Shown: positions 54,483 to 63,592, counted from the first letter of the stretch. The stretch is 64,000 nt of DNA from Elioraea tepidiphila DSM 17972 (GCF_000378465.1 NZ_KB899932.1:1-64000), one strand, 5' to 3'. Translations and numbers: made by a program. Notes: generated by a model from the sequence alone, not told the origin.

Positions 54483-55754
54483 TCAGCCCTCGTGGGTGGC
54501 AGCCAGCGTCGTGAGGATGCGCGCGGCCTCGGCGAAGTCGACGTGTTCCATCGCCTCGTCGGGGTTGTGGCTGCCGTTCTGGTTGCGGATGAACAGCATC
54601 GCCGCCGGCACGCCGGCGTCGTGGAAGGCAAGCGCGTCGTGTCCGCCCCCGGATGGCATCTCGTGCACGGCGATGCCGCGCGCACGGGCGGCGGCGCGCA
54701 GCCGTTCGAGCAGCGCGTCATTCAGGAAGCCTGGCTGCGGCGAGGTGTCGGCACCGAGCGCGACGACGACGCGGTGCTTCGCCTCGGCCTCGGCGATCAG
54801 CGCATCGAGCCGCGCGCGCATCGTCTCGAGCGCGGGCAGATCGACCGCGCGGATATCGAGCGTGAAGCGCGCCTCGCCCGGCACGCGGCTCCAGGTCGCC
54901 ATCTCGGGATCGATTCCGATCACACCGACCGTGACCATGATGCGGTGGCCCGCCGCATCCAGTTGGTCCCACGCCGCGTTCAGCCCGGCGATGATGTGCG
55001 CCAGTGCCGCGACCGCATCGCGCCGCACGCGCTTCGGCGCGCCGCCCACATGCGCGTATTCGCCGCGGATCACCGCGTTGCGGAAGCGATACCCGCCGCT
55101 GATCGAGGGCACGATGGCGACCGCGCGATCGACCTCGATCAGCTCGGGCCCCTGCTCGATATGTGCCTCGACGAAGCCGGCGAGCCGCGCCGGATCGAGG
55201 TGACGCCTGCCGGCCCGGATCGCGTCCGGCTCGAAGCCGAGCTCGGCCATGTGGGCGGCCAGGCTGCGCCCGGTGTCGCTCCGGCGGAGATCCAGCGCCT
55301 CGGCCGGCAGCCGCCCGAGCGCGGCCTTGGAGCCGGGGAAGGAGACCGGGAACCACACCGTCTCCTCGGCGCGCGTCATCATCACCGCGACATCGGCGCG
55401 TGGCTGCACGCCCGCGGTGCGCAACCCGGCAAGGGCCGCCAGCCCCGCGATCACCCCGGCCGCGCCGTCGAAATTGCCGCCGTGGCGCACCGAGTCGAGA
55501 TGGCTGCCGATCAGCAGCGTGCGCGCGCTGCGATCGGTGCCCGGCAGGGTCGCGTAGGTGTTGCCGGCGAAGTCGCGCGATACGTCGAGCCCGCATCCGC
55601 GCGCAGCCTCGATGCAGATCGCGTGCGCCTGCTCCTCGCCCGCGCCATAGGCATCGCGCGTGACACCCGGCGGATCGAGGCTCGCCGCGCGCAGCCGGTC
55701 GAACAGGCGCTCGGCGAGCGCGAGATCGGGCTCGATCGCGTGCGGCGCGGTCAC
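54483..55754 (-). CDS. M20-family amidohydrolase (N-carbamoyl-amino-acid/allantoate type), copy 2
   Basis: 423 residues. Same architecture as its neighbour: IGSHLDSVRHGGNFDGAAGV, the acidic pair in MTRAEETVWFPVSFPGS, AHIEQGPELIEV and MPSGGGHDALAFHD. Both have the RNQNGSHNPDE motif near the end. The pair probably arose by an old duplication; the divergence suggests different substrates or stereochemistry, not a recent assembly artefact. It starts 1 base after the SDR stop. Confidence 0.9.
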   Translation of the reverse strand: MTAPHAIEPDLALAERLFDRLRAASLDPPGVTRDAYGAGEEQAHAICIEAARGCGLDVSRDFAGNTYATLPGTDRSARTLLIGSHLDSVRHGGNFDGAAGVIAGLAALAGLRTAGVQPRADVAVMMTRAEETVWFPVSFPGSKAALGRLPAEALDLRRSDTGRSLAAHMAELGFEPDAIRAGRRHLDPARLAGFVEAHIEQGPELIEVDRAVAIVPSISGGYRFRNAVIRGEYAHVGGAPKRVRRDAVAALAHIIAGLNAAWDQLDAAGHRIMVTVGVIGIDPEMATWSRVPGEARFTLDIRAVDLPALETMRARLDALIAEAEAKHRVVVALGADTSPQPGFLNDALLERLRAAARARGIAVHEMPSGGGHDALAFHDAGVPAAMLFIRNQNGSHNPDEAMEHVDFAEAARILTTLAATHEG

Positions 55755-55755
55755 G

Positions 55756-56544
55756 TCAGATCGCGCGGACGTTACCGCCGTCCACGCGGATGATGCTGCC
55801 GGTGACGTAGGACGCTTTCTCGGAGGCGAGGAAGGCCGCGACCGCTCCGTACTCCTCCGGCGTGCCGTAGCGCTTCGCCGGGATGCCGGCGGCGACCCGG
55901 TTCATCGCCTCCTCGATGCTGATGCCCTCCTTCTTCGCCCGCGCGCCAGCGGTGTCGCGCGTGCGGTCGGTCAGGATCGAGCCCGGCGCGAGGATGTTGC
56001 AGGTGACGCCATCGGCCGCGACCTCGGCCGAGAGGGTCTTGTTCCAGCCGACGATCGACGCGCGCAGCGTGTTCGAGAGCACCATGTTCGGCAGCGGCTG
56101 CACCATGCCCGAACTGCCGACCGTGATGATGCGGCCCCATTTGCGCTCGCGCATGGCGGGCAGCAGCCGCATGGCGAGCCGGATCGGTGCCACCACCATC
56201 TTCACGAACTGCGCCTTGAGCTCGTCGAGCGAGAGGTCGAGCGCCGCGCCCACCGGCGGCCCGCCGTGGTTCAGGATCAGCACATCGACCCCGCCCATGC
56301 GCAGCACCGCCTCGTCGGCGAGCGCGTCCATGCCCGCCTCGTTCGCGACATCCGCCTTGATCGCGAAGGCGGGCACGCCGTTCTTCGCGCTCAGCGCTTC
56401 GGCGAGTGCCTTCAGCGCCGCCTCGTCGCGGCTCGCCACCGTCACGGTGGCACCCTCCGCCGACAGCGCCTCGGCGATCGCGCGGCCCAGGCCCTTCGAC
56501 GCACCCATCACGAGCGCGCGCTTGCCCTTCAGTCCGAGATCCAT
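55756..56544 (-). CDS. SDR-fold protein lacking the canonical Tyr-x3-Lys
   Basis: 262 residues. The NAD(P)-binding region GASKGLGRAIAEALSAEGAT (about 14-33) is a good SDR match, and the Ser in TVGSSGMVQP is present. But where SDRs have Tyr-x3-Lys, this protein reads MVLSNTLRASIVGW (about 154-167), so both the catalytic Tyr and Lys are absent. LNHGGPPVGAALDLSLDELK replaces the usual NNAG motif. A known FabG-like subgroup also deviates in this way. It may bind a nucleotide or use other chemistry. It heads the five-gene unit. Confidence 0.85.
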   Translation of the reverse strand: MDLGLKGKRALVMGASKGLGRAIAEALSAEGATVTVASRDEAALKALAEALSAKNGVPAFAIKADVANEAGMDALADEAVLRMGGVDVLILNHGGPPVGAALDLSLDELKAQFVKMVVAPIRLAMRLLPAMRERKWGRIITVGSSGMVQPLPNMVLSNTLRASIVGWNKTLSAEVAADGVTCNILAPGSILTDRTRDTAGARAKKEGISIEEAMNRVAAGIPAKRYGTPEEYGAVAAFLASEKASYVTGSIIRVDGGNVRAI

Positions 56545-56673
56545 GTCCGCTCCCCGGTCGAGAAGCCGCGCATCCTACGCCCCGAGCCCCCCGGGGCAAG
56601 GGGGCGGGCCTGGACAGCACCGCAGGTCTGCTGGCAGAGGCACGCGGACCGACGTTCCGAGGAGTGCTCCGCC

Positions 56674-57648
56674 ATGCGCCCGGCCCGGAAGCCCGCGCTG
56701 CTGCTGACCCGCGTGTTTCCGCGCGACGTGATGGCGCGCGCCCGCCGCGACTACGCGGTACTGGCCGAGAACCCCGAGGACACGGTGCTGGCGGCGGACG
56801 AGCTGCTGCGCCGGGCCGAGGGCGCTGAGGCGATCCTGTGCGCCGCGGGCGATCCGCTGCACGCAGAGACGATCGCGCGCCTGCCCGGCGGCGTGCGCGC
56901 GATCGCCACCTTCTCGGTCGGGCTCGACCATATCGACCTCGCGGCCGCGAAGGCCCGCGGCATCGTCGTGACCAACACGCCCGACGTGCTGACGGACGCG
57001 ACCGCCGAGACGACCATGCTGCTGATCCTCGCCGCCGCGCGCCGGGCCGGCGAGGGCGAGCGGCTGGTGCGCTCGTGGCGGTGGCGGGGCTGGGCGCCCA
57101 CGCAGCTCCTCGGCATGCAGGTGAGCGGCAAGCGGCTCGGCATCCTCGGCATGGGCCGCATCGGCCGCGCGGTGGCACGGATGGCGCGCGGCTTCCTGAT
57201 GGAGGTGCACTACCACAACCGCAACCGGCTCGAACCCGCGCTGGAGGAGGGCGCGACCTATCACAGCGACCCGGCCTCGATGCTGACCGCGATCGACATC
57301 CTGGCGCTGACGGCGCCGGGCGGCGAGAGCCTGCGCGGCTGGCTGAATGCCGAGCGGATCGCGCTCCTGCGCAACGGCGCGGTGGTGGTGAACACCGGCC
57401 GCGGCAGCCTGGTGGACGATGCGGCGCTGATCGCGGCGCTGAAGACCGGCCACGTCGCCTTCGCCGGGCTCGATGTGTACGAGAACGAACCGCGCCTCCA
57501 TCCCGGCTATCTGGAGTGCGAGAACGCGTTCCTGCTCCCCCATCTCGGCAGTTCCACGGTCGAGACACGCAACGCCATGGGGTTCCGCGCTCTCGACAAT
57601 CTCGACGCGGTGTTCGCCGGGCGCGAGCCGCCCGACCGGGTGGCGTAG
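56674..57648 (+). CDS. 2-hydroxyacid dehydrogenase (glyoxylate/hydroxypyruvate-reductase-like)
   Basis: 324 residues. The NAD(P)-binding GILGMGRIGRAVARMA (about 157-172), the substrate Arg in VNTGRGSLVDDAALI (about 245-259), Glu in LDVYENEPRLHPG, and His in LPHLGSSTVETRNAM complete the D-isomer 2-hydroxyacid dehydrogenase set. GAGGAG precedes the ATG. It diverges from the SDR-led operon with 129 bases between starts and may reduce a 2-oxoacid or glyoxylate released by it; the pairing is inference. Confidence 0.92.
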   Translation: MRPARKPALLLTRVFPRDVMARARRDYAVLAENPEDTVLAADELLRRAEGAEAILCAAGDPLHAETIARLPGGVRAIATFSVGLDHIDLAAAKARGIVVTNTPDVLTDATAETTMLLILAAARRAGEGERLVRSWRWRGWAPTQLLGMQVSGKRLGILGMGRIGRAVARMARGFLMEVHYHNRNRLEPALEEGATYHSDPASMLTAIDILALTAPGGESLRGWLNAERIALLRNGAVVVNTGRGSLVDDAALIAALKTGHVAFAGLDVYENEPRLHPGYLECENAFLLPHLGSSTVETRNAMGFRALDNLDAVFAGREPPDRVA

Positions 57649-57650
57649 CC

Positions 57651-57745
57651 TAGAGCAGATCGCACGCTGCTGGACTCAGCCGTGTGCGTGAAGATGCTCG
57701 CGGGGAATGACCAGAGCGGTTTCCACTCATGTGGAAACCGCTCTA
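57651..57745. mobile_element. MITE-like element flanked by TA
   Basis: A 95-base unit bounded by TA on both sides (57651-57652 and 57744-57745). Inner ends are GAGCAGATCGCAC and, on the other strand, GAGCGGTTTCCAC, which match at 9 of 13 positions and share GAGC with the IS630 end at 277. The right end contains a perfect 14-base hairpin (57713-57726 with 57731-57744, loop TCAT). It has no coding capacity. It lies between convergent genes and touches the ABC-F stop codon. Confidence 0.6.
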
Positions 57746-59617
57746 GGCCTGCGCCTCCTCCAGCGCCGCGCTCGCGCTGAGCCACGCCTCCTCGGCGGCG
57801 GCGATCTCGCGCGCGATCGCGGCGAGCCGGGCGTTCTGCGCCGCGATCTCGTCGGGCCTGCCGGAACCGGCGTAGAGCCGTGGATCGGCAAGTTTCGCCT
57901 CGATCGTCGCGCGCTCGGCGGAGAGCCGGGCGATCGTCTTCTCCGCTGCCTCGGCCTGGCGGCGCAGCGGCGCGAGTGCCGCGCGGGCCTCGGCCCGCGC
58001 ACGCCGGTCATCGACGCGGCTCGGCGCCGGCGCGGCTTTCCCCGCCTGCGCCCGCCCGCTCTCGGCCAGCACCGCGCGGTAGTCGTCGAGATCGCCGTCG
58101 AACGGCGCGACCGTGCCGTCCGCGACCAGCCACAGCCGGTCGGCGACCAGCTCGATCAGGTGCGGGTCATGCGTGATCAGCAGCACCGCGCCCTCGTAAT
58201 CGGCGATCGCGCGCACCAGCGCCTCGCGCGCGTCGATGTCGAGATGGTTGGTCGGCTCGTCCAGGATCAGCAGCTGCGGCGCGTCGCGGGTGGCGAGCGA
58301 GAGCAGCAGCCGCGCCTTCTCGCCGCCCGAGAGCGAGGCGACCTTGGTCTCGGCGCGCTCGGCATCCAGGCCGAAGCGCGCGAGCTGCGCGCGCACCTGC
58401 ACCGGCGTCGCGCGCGGCAGGGCGCGTGCCATGTGCTGCACCGGGCTCTCGTCGAGGACCAGATCCTCCTCCTGGTGCTGGGCGAAGAACCCGACCGTCA
58501 GGCGCGGCGTGCGGAACATCTCGCCGGCGAGCAGGTCGAGCCGGCCGGCGAGCAGCTTGGCGAGCGTCGATTTGCCGTTGCCGTTGCGGCCGAGCAGCGC
58601 GATCCGGTCCTCCTGATCGACCCGCAACGACACCTCGCGCAGCACGGGTCTGCCGCCATAGCCGACCGCGGCGCGGTTCAGCGTGATCAATGGCGGCGCG
58701 AGCGCGCGCGGTGCGGGGAACGAGAACTGCGTCGGCGCATCCTCGACCAGCGCCTCGATCGCCGGCAGCCGCGCGATCGCCTTCAGCTTCGACTGTGCCT
58801 GGCGCGCCTTCGACGCCTTGTAGCGGAAGCGGTCGACGAAGGCCTGCAGATGCGCGCGCTGCGCGGCGATCTTCTCCGCCATCGCCGCCTGCTGCGCGGC
58901 CCGCTCCTCGCGGATGCGCACGAACGCCTCGAACCCGCCCGGGTAGAGCGCGATCTTCCCGCGATCGAGATGCGCGATCGCGTCCACCGCGCGGTCGAGC
59001 AGGGTGCGGTCGTGGCTGACGATGATCGCGGCACCCGCGAAGCGCGCGAGCCAGGATTCCAGCCACAGCGTCGCTTCGAGATCGAGATGGTTGGTCGGCT
59101 CGTCGAGCAGCAGCAGATCGGGCTCGACGAACAGCGCCGCGGCGAGCGCCACCCGCATGCGCCAGCCGCCGGAGAACGAGCCCACGGGCCGCGCCTGCGC
59201 CTCCGCGCCGAAGCCGAGGCCGGCGAGGATGGTCGCCGCGCGCGCCGGGGCGGCGTCGGCGCCGATCGCGCGCAGCCGGTCATGGATGTCGCCGAGCCGC
59301 TCGGGCGGCGCGGTCTCGGCCTCGGCGAGCAGCCGCGTGCGCTCCGCGTCCGCCGCCAGCACGGTGTCCACCAGCGAGGCATCGCCGGACGGCGCCTCCT
59401 GCGCCACGCGGCCAAGCCGGGCGCGGGGGCTGAGCCGGATCTCACCGCCATCGAGGCCGAGCTCGCCCGCGATCGCCTTCAGCAGGGTGGACTTGCCCGC
59501 GCCGTTGCGGCCGACCAGCCCCACCTTCTGGCCGGGCGCGATGGTCAGGTCCGCCCGGTCCAGCAGCGTGCGCCCGGCGATCCGGATGGTCGCCGCCTCG
59601 ATCGCCAGCACGGTCAT
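57743..59617 (-). CDS. ABC-F family ATPase (Uup/EttA-like)
   Basis: 624 residues. Two ABC domains without membrane segments: Walker A GRNGAGKSTLLKAI (about 36-49) and GRNGNGKSTLAKLL, signatures FSGGWRMRVALAAALF and LSGGEKARLLLSLATR, and twice LDEPTNHLD. The linker between them (about 230-310) is the tRNA-interaction motif region, with FVDRFRYKASKARQAQSKLK. The C-terminal Ala/Arg/Glu-rich coil (about 530-624) is typical of Uup. ABC-F proteins act on the ribosome. The stop TAG shares its TA with the MITE-like element. Confidence 0.92.
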   Translation of the reverse strand: MTVLAIEAATIRIAGRTLLDRADLTIAPGQKVGLVGRNGAGKSTLLKAIAGELGLDGGEIRLSPRARLGRVAQEAPSGDASLVDTVLAADAERTRLLAEAETAPPERLGDIHDRLRAIGADAAPARAATILAGLGFGAEAQARPVGSFSGGWRMRVALAAALFVEPDLLLLDEPTNHLDLEATLWLESWLARFAGAAIIVSHDRTLLDRAVDAIAHLDRGKIALYPGGFEAFVRIREERAAQQAAMAEKIAAQRAHLQAFVDRFRYKASKARQAQSKLKAIARLPAIEALVEDAPTQFSFPAPRALAPPLITLNRAAVGYGGRPVLREVSLRVDQEDRIALLGRNGNGKSTLAKLLAGRLDLLAGEMFRTPRLTVGFFAQHQEEDLVLDESPVQHMARALPRATPVQVRAQLARFGLDAERAETKVASLSGGEKARLLLSLATRDAPQLLILDEPTNHLDIDAREALVRAIADYEGAVLLITHDPHLIELVADRLWLVADGTVAPFDGDLDDYRAVLAESGRAQAGKAAPAPSRVDDRRARAEARAALAPLRRQAEAAEKTIARLSAERATIEAKLADPRLYAGSGRPDEIAAQNARLAAIAREIAAAEEAWLSASAALEEAQA

Positions 59618-59725
59618 GCGGGCGATGTAGCCGCCGGCGGCGCCGCGACCAAGGCCCCAGGGGTTTCCTTCCGCCGCGTCCTGCCCTAGAGGGCCGGCAC
59701 CTTCAGCAGCCCCAGGAAACAGACA

Positions 59726-60148
59726 ATGGCGATCGAGCGCACCTTCAGCATCATCAAGCCCGACGCGACGCGGCGGAACCTCACCGGCAAGATCAATGCC
59801 GTGTTCGAGGAGAACGGCCTGAGGATCGTCGCGCAGAAGCGGATCTGGATGAGCCGCCAGCACGCCAAGACCTTCTACGCCGTGCACAAGGACCGGCCGT
59901 TCTACAACAGCCTGGTCGATTTCATGTGCTCGGGTCCGGTGGTGGTGCAGGTGCTCGAGGGCGAGAACGCGGTGGCCAAGAACCGCGAGGTGATGGGGGC
60001 GACCGACCCCGCCAAGGCCGCCCCGGGCACCATCCGCAAGCTGTTCGCCGAGAGCATCGAGGCGAACTCGGTGCACGGGTCGGACAGCGTCGAGAACGCC
60101 GCGATCGAGATCGCCTACTTCTTCGCCGGCTACGAGATCGTCGGCTGA
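59726..60148 (+). CDS. ndk: nucleoside diphosphate kinase
   Basis: 140 residues. Transfers phosphate between nucleoside tri- and diphosphates. The active-site His is H117 in [13 protein letters not shown], and [20 protein letters not shown] starts the protein. All nucleotide-binding residues of the family seem present. AGGA lies 8 bases before the ATG. It diverges from the ABC-F gene, and converges on the DUF3047 gene with a 7-base gap. Confidence 0.97.
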   Translation: MAIERTFSIIKPDATRRNLTGKINAVFEENGLRIVAQKRIWMSRQHAKTFYAVHKDRPFYNSLVDFMCSGPVVVQVLEGENAVAKNREVMGATDPAKAAPGTIRKLFAESIEANSVHGSDSVENAAIEIAYFFAGYEIVG

Positions 60149-60155
60149 GACGGAC

Positions 60156-60830
60156 CTAACGATCGGGGCAGCGGCCGAAGGCGATGCCGTCGATCCGCGC
60201 CTCGATCGCGGCGCCGGCCTGCGCGCCGATCGCCACCTCGGTGACGTAGGCCGTGGGCGCGATGCCGTAGGCGGCGCGGAACTCGGCGGCGAGCGCGACC
60301 GTCTCCGTGATCCATTCCCCACGCGGCGCGACCTCCGCCTGGCGCCAGCGGCTCTGCTCCAGCAAAAGCAGCAGCGGCGTGGGGTGCCACGCCGGCTCGC
60401 CCGCCTCGCCGCCCCAGCGATAGGAGAGCGCGAAGCCCGGCACCATTCGCCCGCGCGACATCATGCGCGCGAAGCCGAGCGCGTAGCGCTGGCCGAGCGT
60501 CATGCGCTCGCCATCGGCCTCGAACCCGACCTGGAGCACCAGCCCGGCGAGGTCCGTCTCGGGCCCGGGCTCCAGGCGCCAGCGCCAGGAGAGGCAGAGC
60601 ACCGGCGAGACCGGCACGCGCACGGGGCGGAACACGATCCCCACACCGCCTGCGCCGCTGATGCGGATCGCGCCGTCCCCCTCGGCGGCGAAGGCGAGCG
60701 GCGCGCGGCCGTCGATCGGCTGCACCCGCCAGCCCTGGGCGAGAAGTCCCGGGTCGAGCGCGGCGCCCGCCGGCCCGACCCCTGCCGTCAGGCCCAACGC
60801 GACCACCCCCAGCGACCGTGCCGCGCGCAT
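60156..60830 (-). CDS. DUF3047 secreted protein
   Basis: 224 residues. A signal peptide (MRAARSLGVVALGLTAGVGP, cleavage near AGA-AL) is followed by the DUF3047 beta-rich domain: LCLSWRWRLEPGPETDLAGL, then MMSRGRMVPGFALSYRWGGE. LCLSWRWRLEP is the diagnostic motif. Function unknown; members are periplasmic or outer-membrane-associated. It lies downstream of the binding-protein gene on the same strand with 23 bases between, so the two may be co-transcribed. Confidence 0.82.
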   Translation of the reverse strand: MRAARSLGVVALGLTAGVGPAGAALDPGLLAQGWRVQPIDGRAPLAFAAEGDGAIRISGAGGVGIVFRPVRVPVSPVLCLSWRWRLEPGPETDLAGLVLQVGFEADGERMTLGQRYALGFARMMSRGRMVPGFALSYRWGGEAGEPAWHPTPLLLLLEQSRWRQAEVAPRGEWITETVALAAEFRAAYGIAPTAYVTEVAIGAQAGAAIEARIDGIAFGRCPDR

Positions 60831-60853
60831 GGCGCGAGCATAGCATCGCCCGT

Positions 60854-62356
60854 TCAGGGCAGCGTGATCGCGTTCAGCACCACCACGCCGTCCGGCCGCT
60901 GCACCACGCGGATGCGGTCGCGATGCGCCCAGGTCAGCACCTCGTGGTGCAGCGGCAGATAGACCGCGTCGGCGCGCAGCATCGCCGCCGCCTGATCGAT
61001 CAGCGCCTGCCGGCGCGCCGGCGCGAACTCGCCGGCCAGCGCGGCGATCAGGCCGTTCAGCTCCGCCCTGTCGTAGCCCGTGTGGTTGGTGTGCCCGAAC
61101 GGGCCGGCCGGGTCGCGCGCATGGGCAAGCGCGGCCAGCGTCTGCCCCGCCTCCGGCGGCTCGGCCGACCAGGCGAGCAGGAAGGCGCGCGCCTCGCGCC
61201 GGGCAAGGGCGGCGTCGTAGGCCGCGTCGGGGATGACGTTCACGGTCAGCCGGATGCCGAGCTTGGCCAGCATCGGCGCGAGCGCAGCACAGAGCGCCGC
61301 GTCGTGCAGCGCGCGGCCCTGCGGGCAGTCGAGCCGGAGCGGGAATCCGGCCGGAAGGGCGGCCTCGGCCAGCAGCGCGCGGGCCCGGTCGAGGTCGAAC
61401 ACCGGCCCGCGGTCCTCCTCCGGCCGGTGGCCGAACACGCCCGGGCCCCAGGGGAGCCCCGCCCGGAGCGCCGCGCCGCCCATCACCTCCTTGCGCAGCG
61501 TCTCGCCATCGATCGCATGGGCGATCGCCCGCCGCACCCGCCCGTCCGCCAGCGGATTGGTGCCCGGCCCCGCCACGGGACCGATGTCGAAGCCGAGCAT
61601 CACCGTGCGCAGCGCCGGCCCCTCGACCACCACCACGCCCTGCCGGTCGCGCAGCTGCGCCACCGCCTCGGGCGGGATCGTCGTCACGAGGTCGATGTCG
61701 CCGGCGGGAAGGGCGGCGAGGCGCGCGGCCGCGGAGGGGATCGGCCAGAGCTCGACATGGACGATCATCCCGCGCTCGCGGTCCCACCATGCCGTGTTGC
61801 GCGTGAGCCGCGTCGTCCGTTCCGGCGCGTGCGCGTCCAGCCGGAACGGTCCGGTGCCGTTCGCCTCGCCCGCCACGGTGGATGGCGCGGCACGCGAGAG
61901 CACCAGCACCGTGTCGAGACGCTGCGGCAGCAGCGGGTCGGGCGCGCGGGTGACGAGCTCGACGGTGTGCGGGTCGACCACCCTGACCGCCGCGATCGTG
62001 GCGACCCGGCCGCGCCGGCCGGCCGGGTTTGCCTGGGCGCGCGCGATCGAGAACGCGACATCCTCGGCGCTGAACGGGCTGCCGTCGTGGAAGGCCACGC
62101 CCTCACGCAGGGCGAAGCGCCAGACCAGCGGCTCGACCGCGCGCCACTCCACCGCGAGCGCAGGTTCGAGCGCGAGGTCGGGCGTGCGCCGCACCAGCCC
62201 TTCATGGATGTTGCCGAGCACGCCGAGCGTGAACGCGTCGGCGGTCGCGTGCGGATCGAGGGTGGCGAGCGGCCGGTCGGTGGCCCAGCGCATGGTCTGG
62301 GCCTGGACCGGCAAGGCGAGGAGCGCAACGACGGCTGCGATGGCAGGCGCGATCAT
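60854..62356 (-). CDS. ABC transporter family-5 binding protein, orphan
   Basis: 500 residues. A signal peptide (MIAPAIAAVVALLALPVQAQ) precedes MRWATDRPLATLDPHATADA, the family-5 core (WRFALREGVAFHDGSPFSAE at about 70-89), and ALAHARDPAGPFGHTNHTGY. No permease or ATPase is adjacent. It could feed the incomplete importer at 45910-49450, or any Dpp-like system. The substrate is unknown. Confidence 0.9.
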   Translation of the reverse strand: MIAPAIAAVVALLALPVQAQTMRWATDRPLATLDPHATADAFTLGVLGNIHEGLVRRTPDLALEPALAVEWRAVEPLVWRFALREGVAFHDGSPFSAEDVAFSIARAQANPAGRRGRVATIAAVRVVDPHTVELVTRAPDPLLPQRLDTVLVLSRAAPSTVAGEANGTGPFRLDAHAPERTTRLTRNTAWWDRERGMIVHVELWPIPSAAARLAALPAGDIDLVTTIPPEAVAQLRDRQGVVVVEGPALRTVMLGFDIGPVAGPGTNPLADGRVRRAIAHAIDGETLRKEVMGGAALRAGLPWGPGVFGHRPEEDRGPVFDLDRARALLAEAALPAGFPLRLDCPQGRALHDAALCAALAPMLAKLGIRLTVNVIPDAAYDAALARREARAFLLAWSAEPPEAGQTLAALAHARDPAGPFGHTNHTGYDRAELNGLIAALAGEFAPARRQALIDQAAAMLRADAVYLPLHHEVLTWAHRDRIRVVQRPDGVVVLNAITLP

Positions 62357-62435
62357 GACCGTGTCCCGGAGCAGACGGGCCGCGCCAGTCTAGCGAGACC
62401 GGCGCCGGACCGGGGAGGCCGATCGTGCCTGGGGG

Positions 62436-63563
62436 TCAGGCAGCCTCGCGTTTGCGCACCCCCATCTCCGCCAGGGTCTCGCCGATCGCGACCACCGCGC
62501 GGACCATGTCCTCGGGGAACACCCGGCCGATCGCGGCGACCCGGAAGGTCGGCACGGCGGTGGTCGAGAAGTTGCTGATCAGGAAGCCGCGGCGTTTGAG
62601 CAGATCGACGAAGCGCTGCAACTCCCAGGCAGGGTCCCGCGGCTGGAGCATGTTGACGATGATCGGCCCCTGCCGGTCGCGCGGCAGCCACGGCGTGAGG
62701 CCGAGCCCGACGAGCCCGTCCCACAGCACGCGCGCATTCTCGGTGTAGCGCGCGAGCCGGGCGGGCTGGCCGCCCTCGTGCTCGAAGATGTCGAGTGCCA
62801 CCTCGAAGGCAGCGAGCGCCTGGATCGCCGGGGTGAAGCGGATCGAGCCCCAGCCATGGGTGAGCGCGTGGCGATAGATGTCGGAGAGGTCAAAGGACCA
62901 CGATCCGGCGTTGCCGGCGCACGCCTCCAGCCGGTCGATGCGCGCGACCGCGAAGCCGATCCCCGGCATCGCCTCCAGGCATTTGTTGGAGGAGAAGACG
63001 ATCGCATCGGTCTCGGGGTGGGCGGCGAGATCGAACGGGATCGCGCCGAAGCCCGACACCGCATCGACGATGAGGCGGCGGCCGGCCGCGCGCACGGCGG
63101 CGGCAATCGCCTCGATCGGGTTGATCAGCGCGGTCGCGGTCTCGGAGTGCACCACGCTGACCACGCCGATCGCTGTGTCGGCGGCGAGCGCCTTGGCGAC
63201 GGCCTCGGCGGTGACGATCTGGCCCTCGGGGATCTCGATCACCACCGGCAGGCGTCCGGCCTCGCGCGCGAGCCGGGTCATGCGCACGCCGTAATTGCCG
63301 TTCGAGGGGATCAGCACCTTGCCGCCCGGCGGGACGAAGCTGCGCAAGGCCGCCTCGACGATGAAATGCCCGCAGCCCTGCAGGGGCAGGCAGACATGCG
63401 TGCCGGCGAGGCCGCCGGCGATCGCGCGTACGCGCTCGCGCATCGCGGCGTAGCGCGGGCGGGTGTCGTTGTCCCAGGGCGCGATGTCCTGGGCCATCGC
63501 GGCCTTCACGCGCGGATCGGTCTGCACGGGACCGGGGATCAGCAGCATCATGGACGCGCCCAT
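62436..63563 (-). CDS. phnW: class V aminotransferase, 2-aminoethylphosphonate-pyruvate transaminase-like
   Basis: 375 residues of the PLP fold-type I, class V group. MMLLIPGPVQTDPRVKAAMA (about 5-24) and DIAPWDNDTRPRYAAMRERV match PhnW closely. The PLP lysine is K194 in IVFSSNKCLEAMPG, the cofactor Asp is D167 in IVDAVSGFGAIPFD. PhnW turns 2-aminoethylphosphonate into phosphonoacetaldehyde, but no phnX or phnA is present, so serine/alanine-glyoxylate transamination remains possible. The start may be MMLLIP at 63551, closer to family N-termini. Confidence 0.78.
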   Translation of the reverse strand: MGASMMLLIPGPVQTDPRVKAAMAQDIAPWDNDTRPRYAAMRERVRAIAGGLAGTHVCLPLQGCGHFIVEAALRSFVPPGGKVLIPSNGNYGVRMTRLAREAGRLPVVIEIPEGQIVTAEAVAKALAADTAIGVVSVVHSETATALINPIEAIAAAVRAAGRRLIVDAVSGFGAIPFDLAAHPETDAIVFSSNKCLEAMPGIGFAVARIDRLEACAGNAGSWSFDLSDIYRHALTHGWGSIRFTPAIQALAAFEVALDIFEHEGGQPARLARYTENARVLWDGLVGLGLTPWLPRDRQGPIIVNMLQPRDPAWELQRFVDLLKRRGFLISNFSTTAVPTFRVAAIGRVFPEDMVRAVVAIGETLAEMGVRKREAA

Positions 63564-63592
63564 GCCATGGCGCCTGCGCGCGGTCCAGAGCG

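Noticed and set aside
53216-55754. Tandem M20 genes as an assembly duplication
   Set aside because: The two proteins share motifs but differ in sequence throughout, so they are old paralogues.
57713-57744. The perfect 14-base hairpin as a two-way intrinsic terminator
   Set aside because: No T-run follows on either side. It is better explained as the end of a TA-flanked mobile element, although it may still affect RNA 3' ends.
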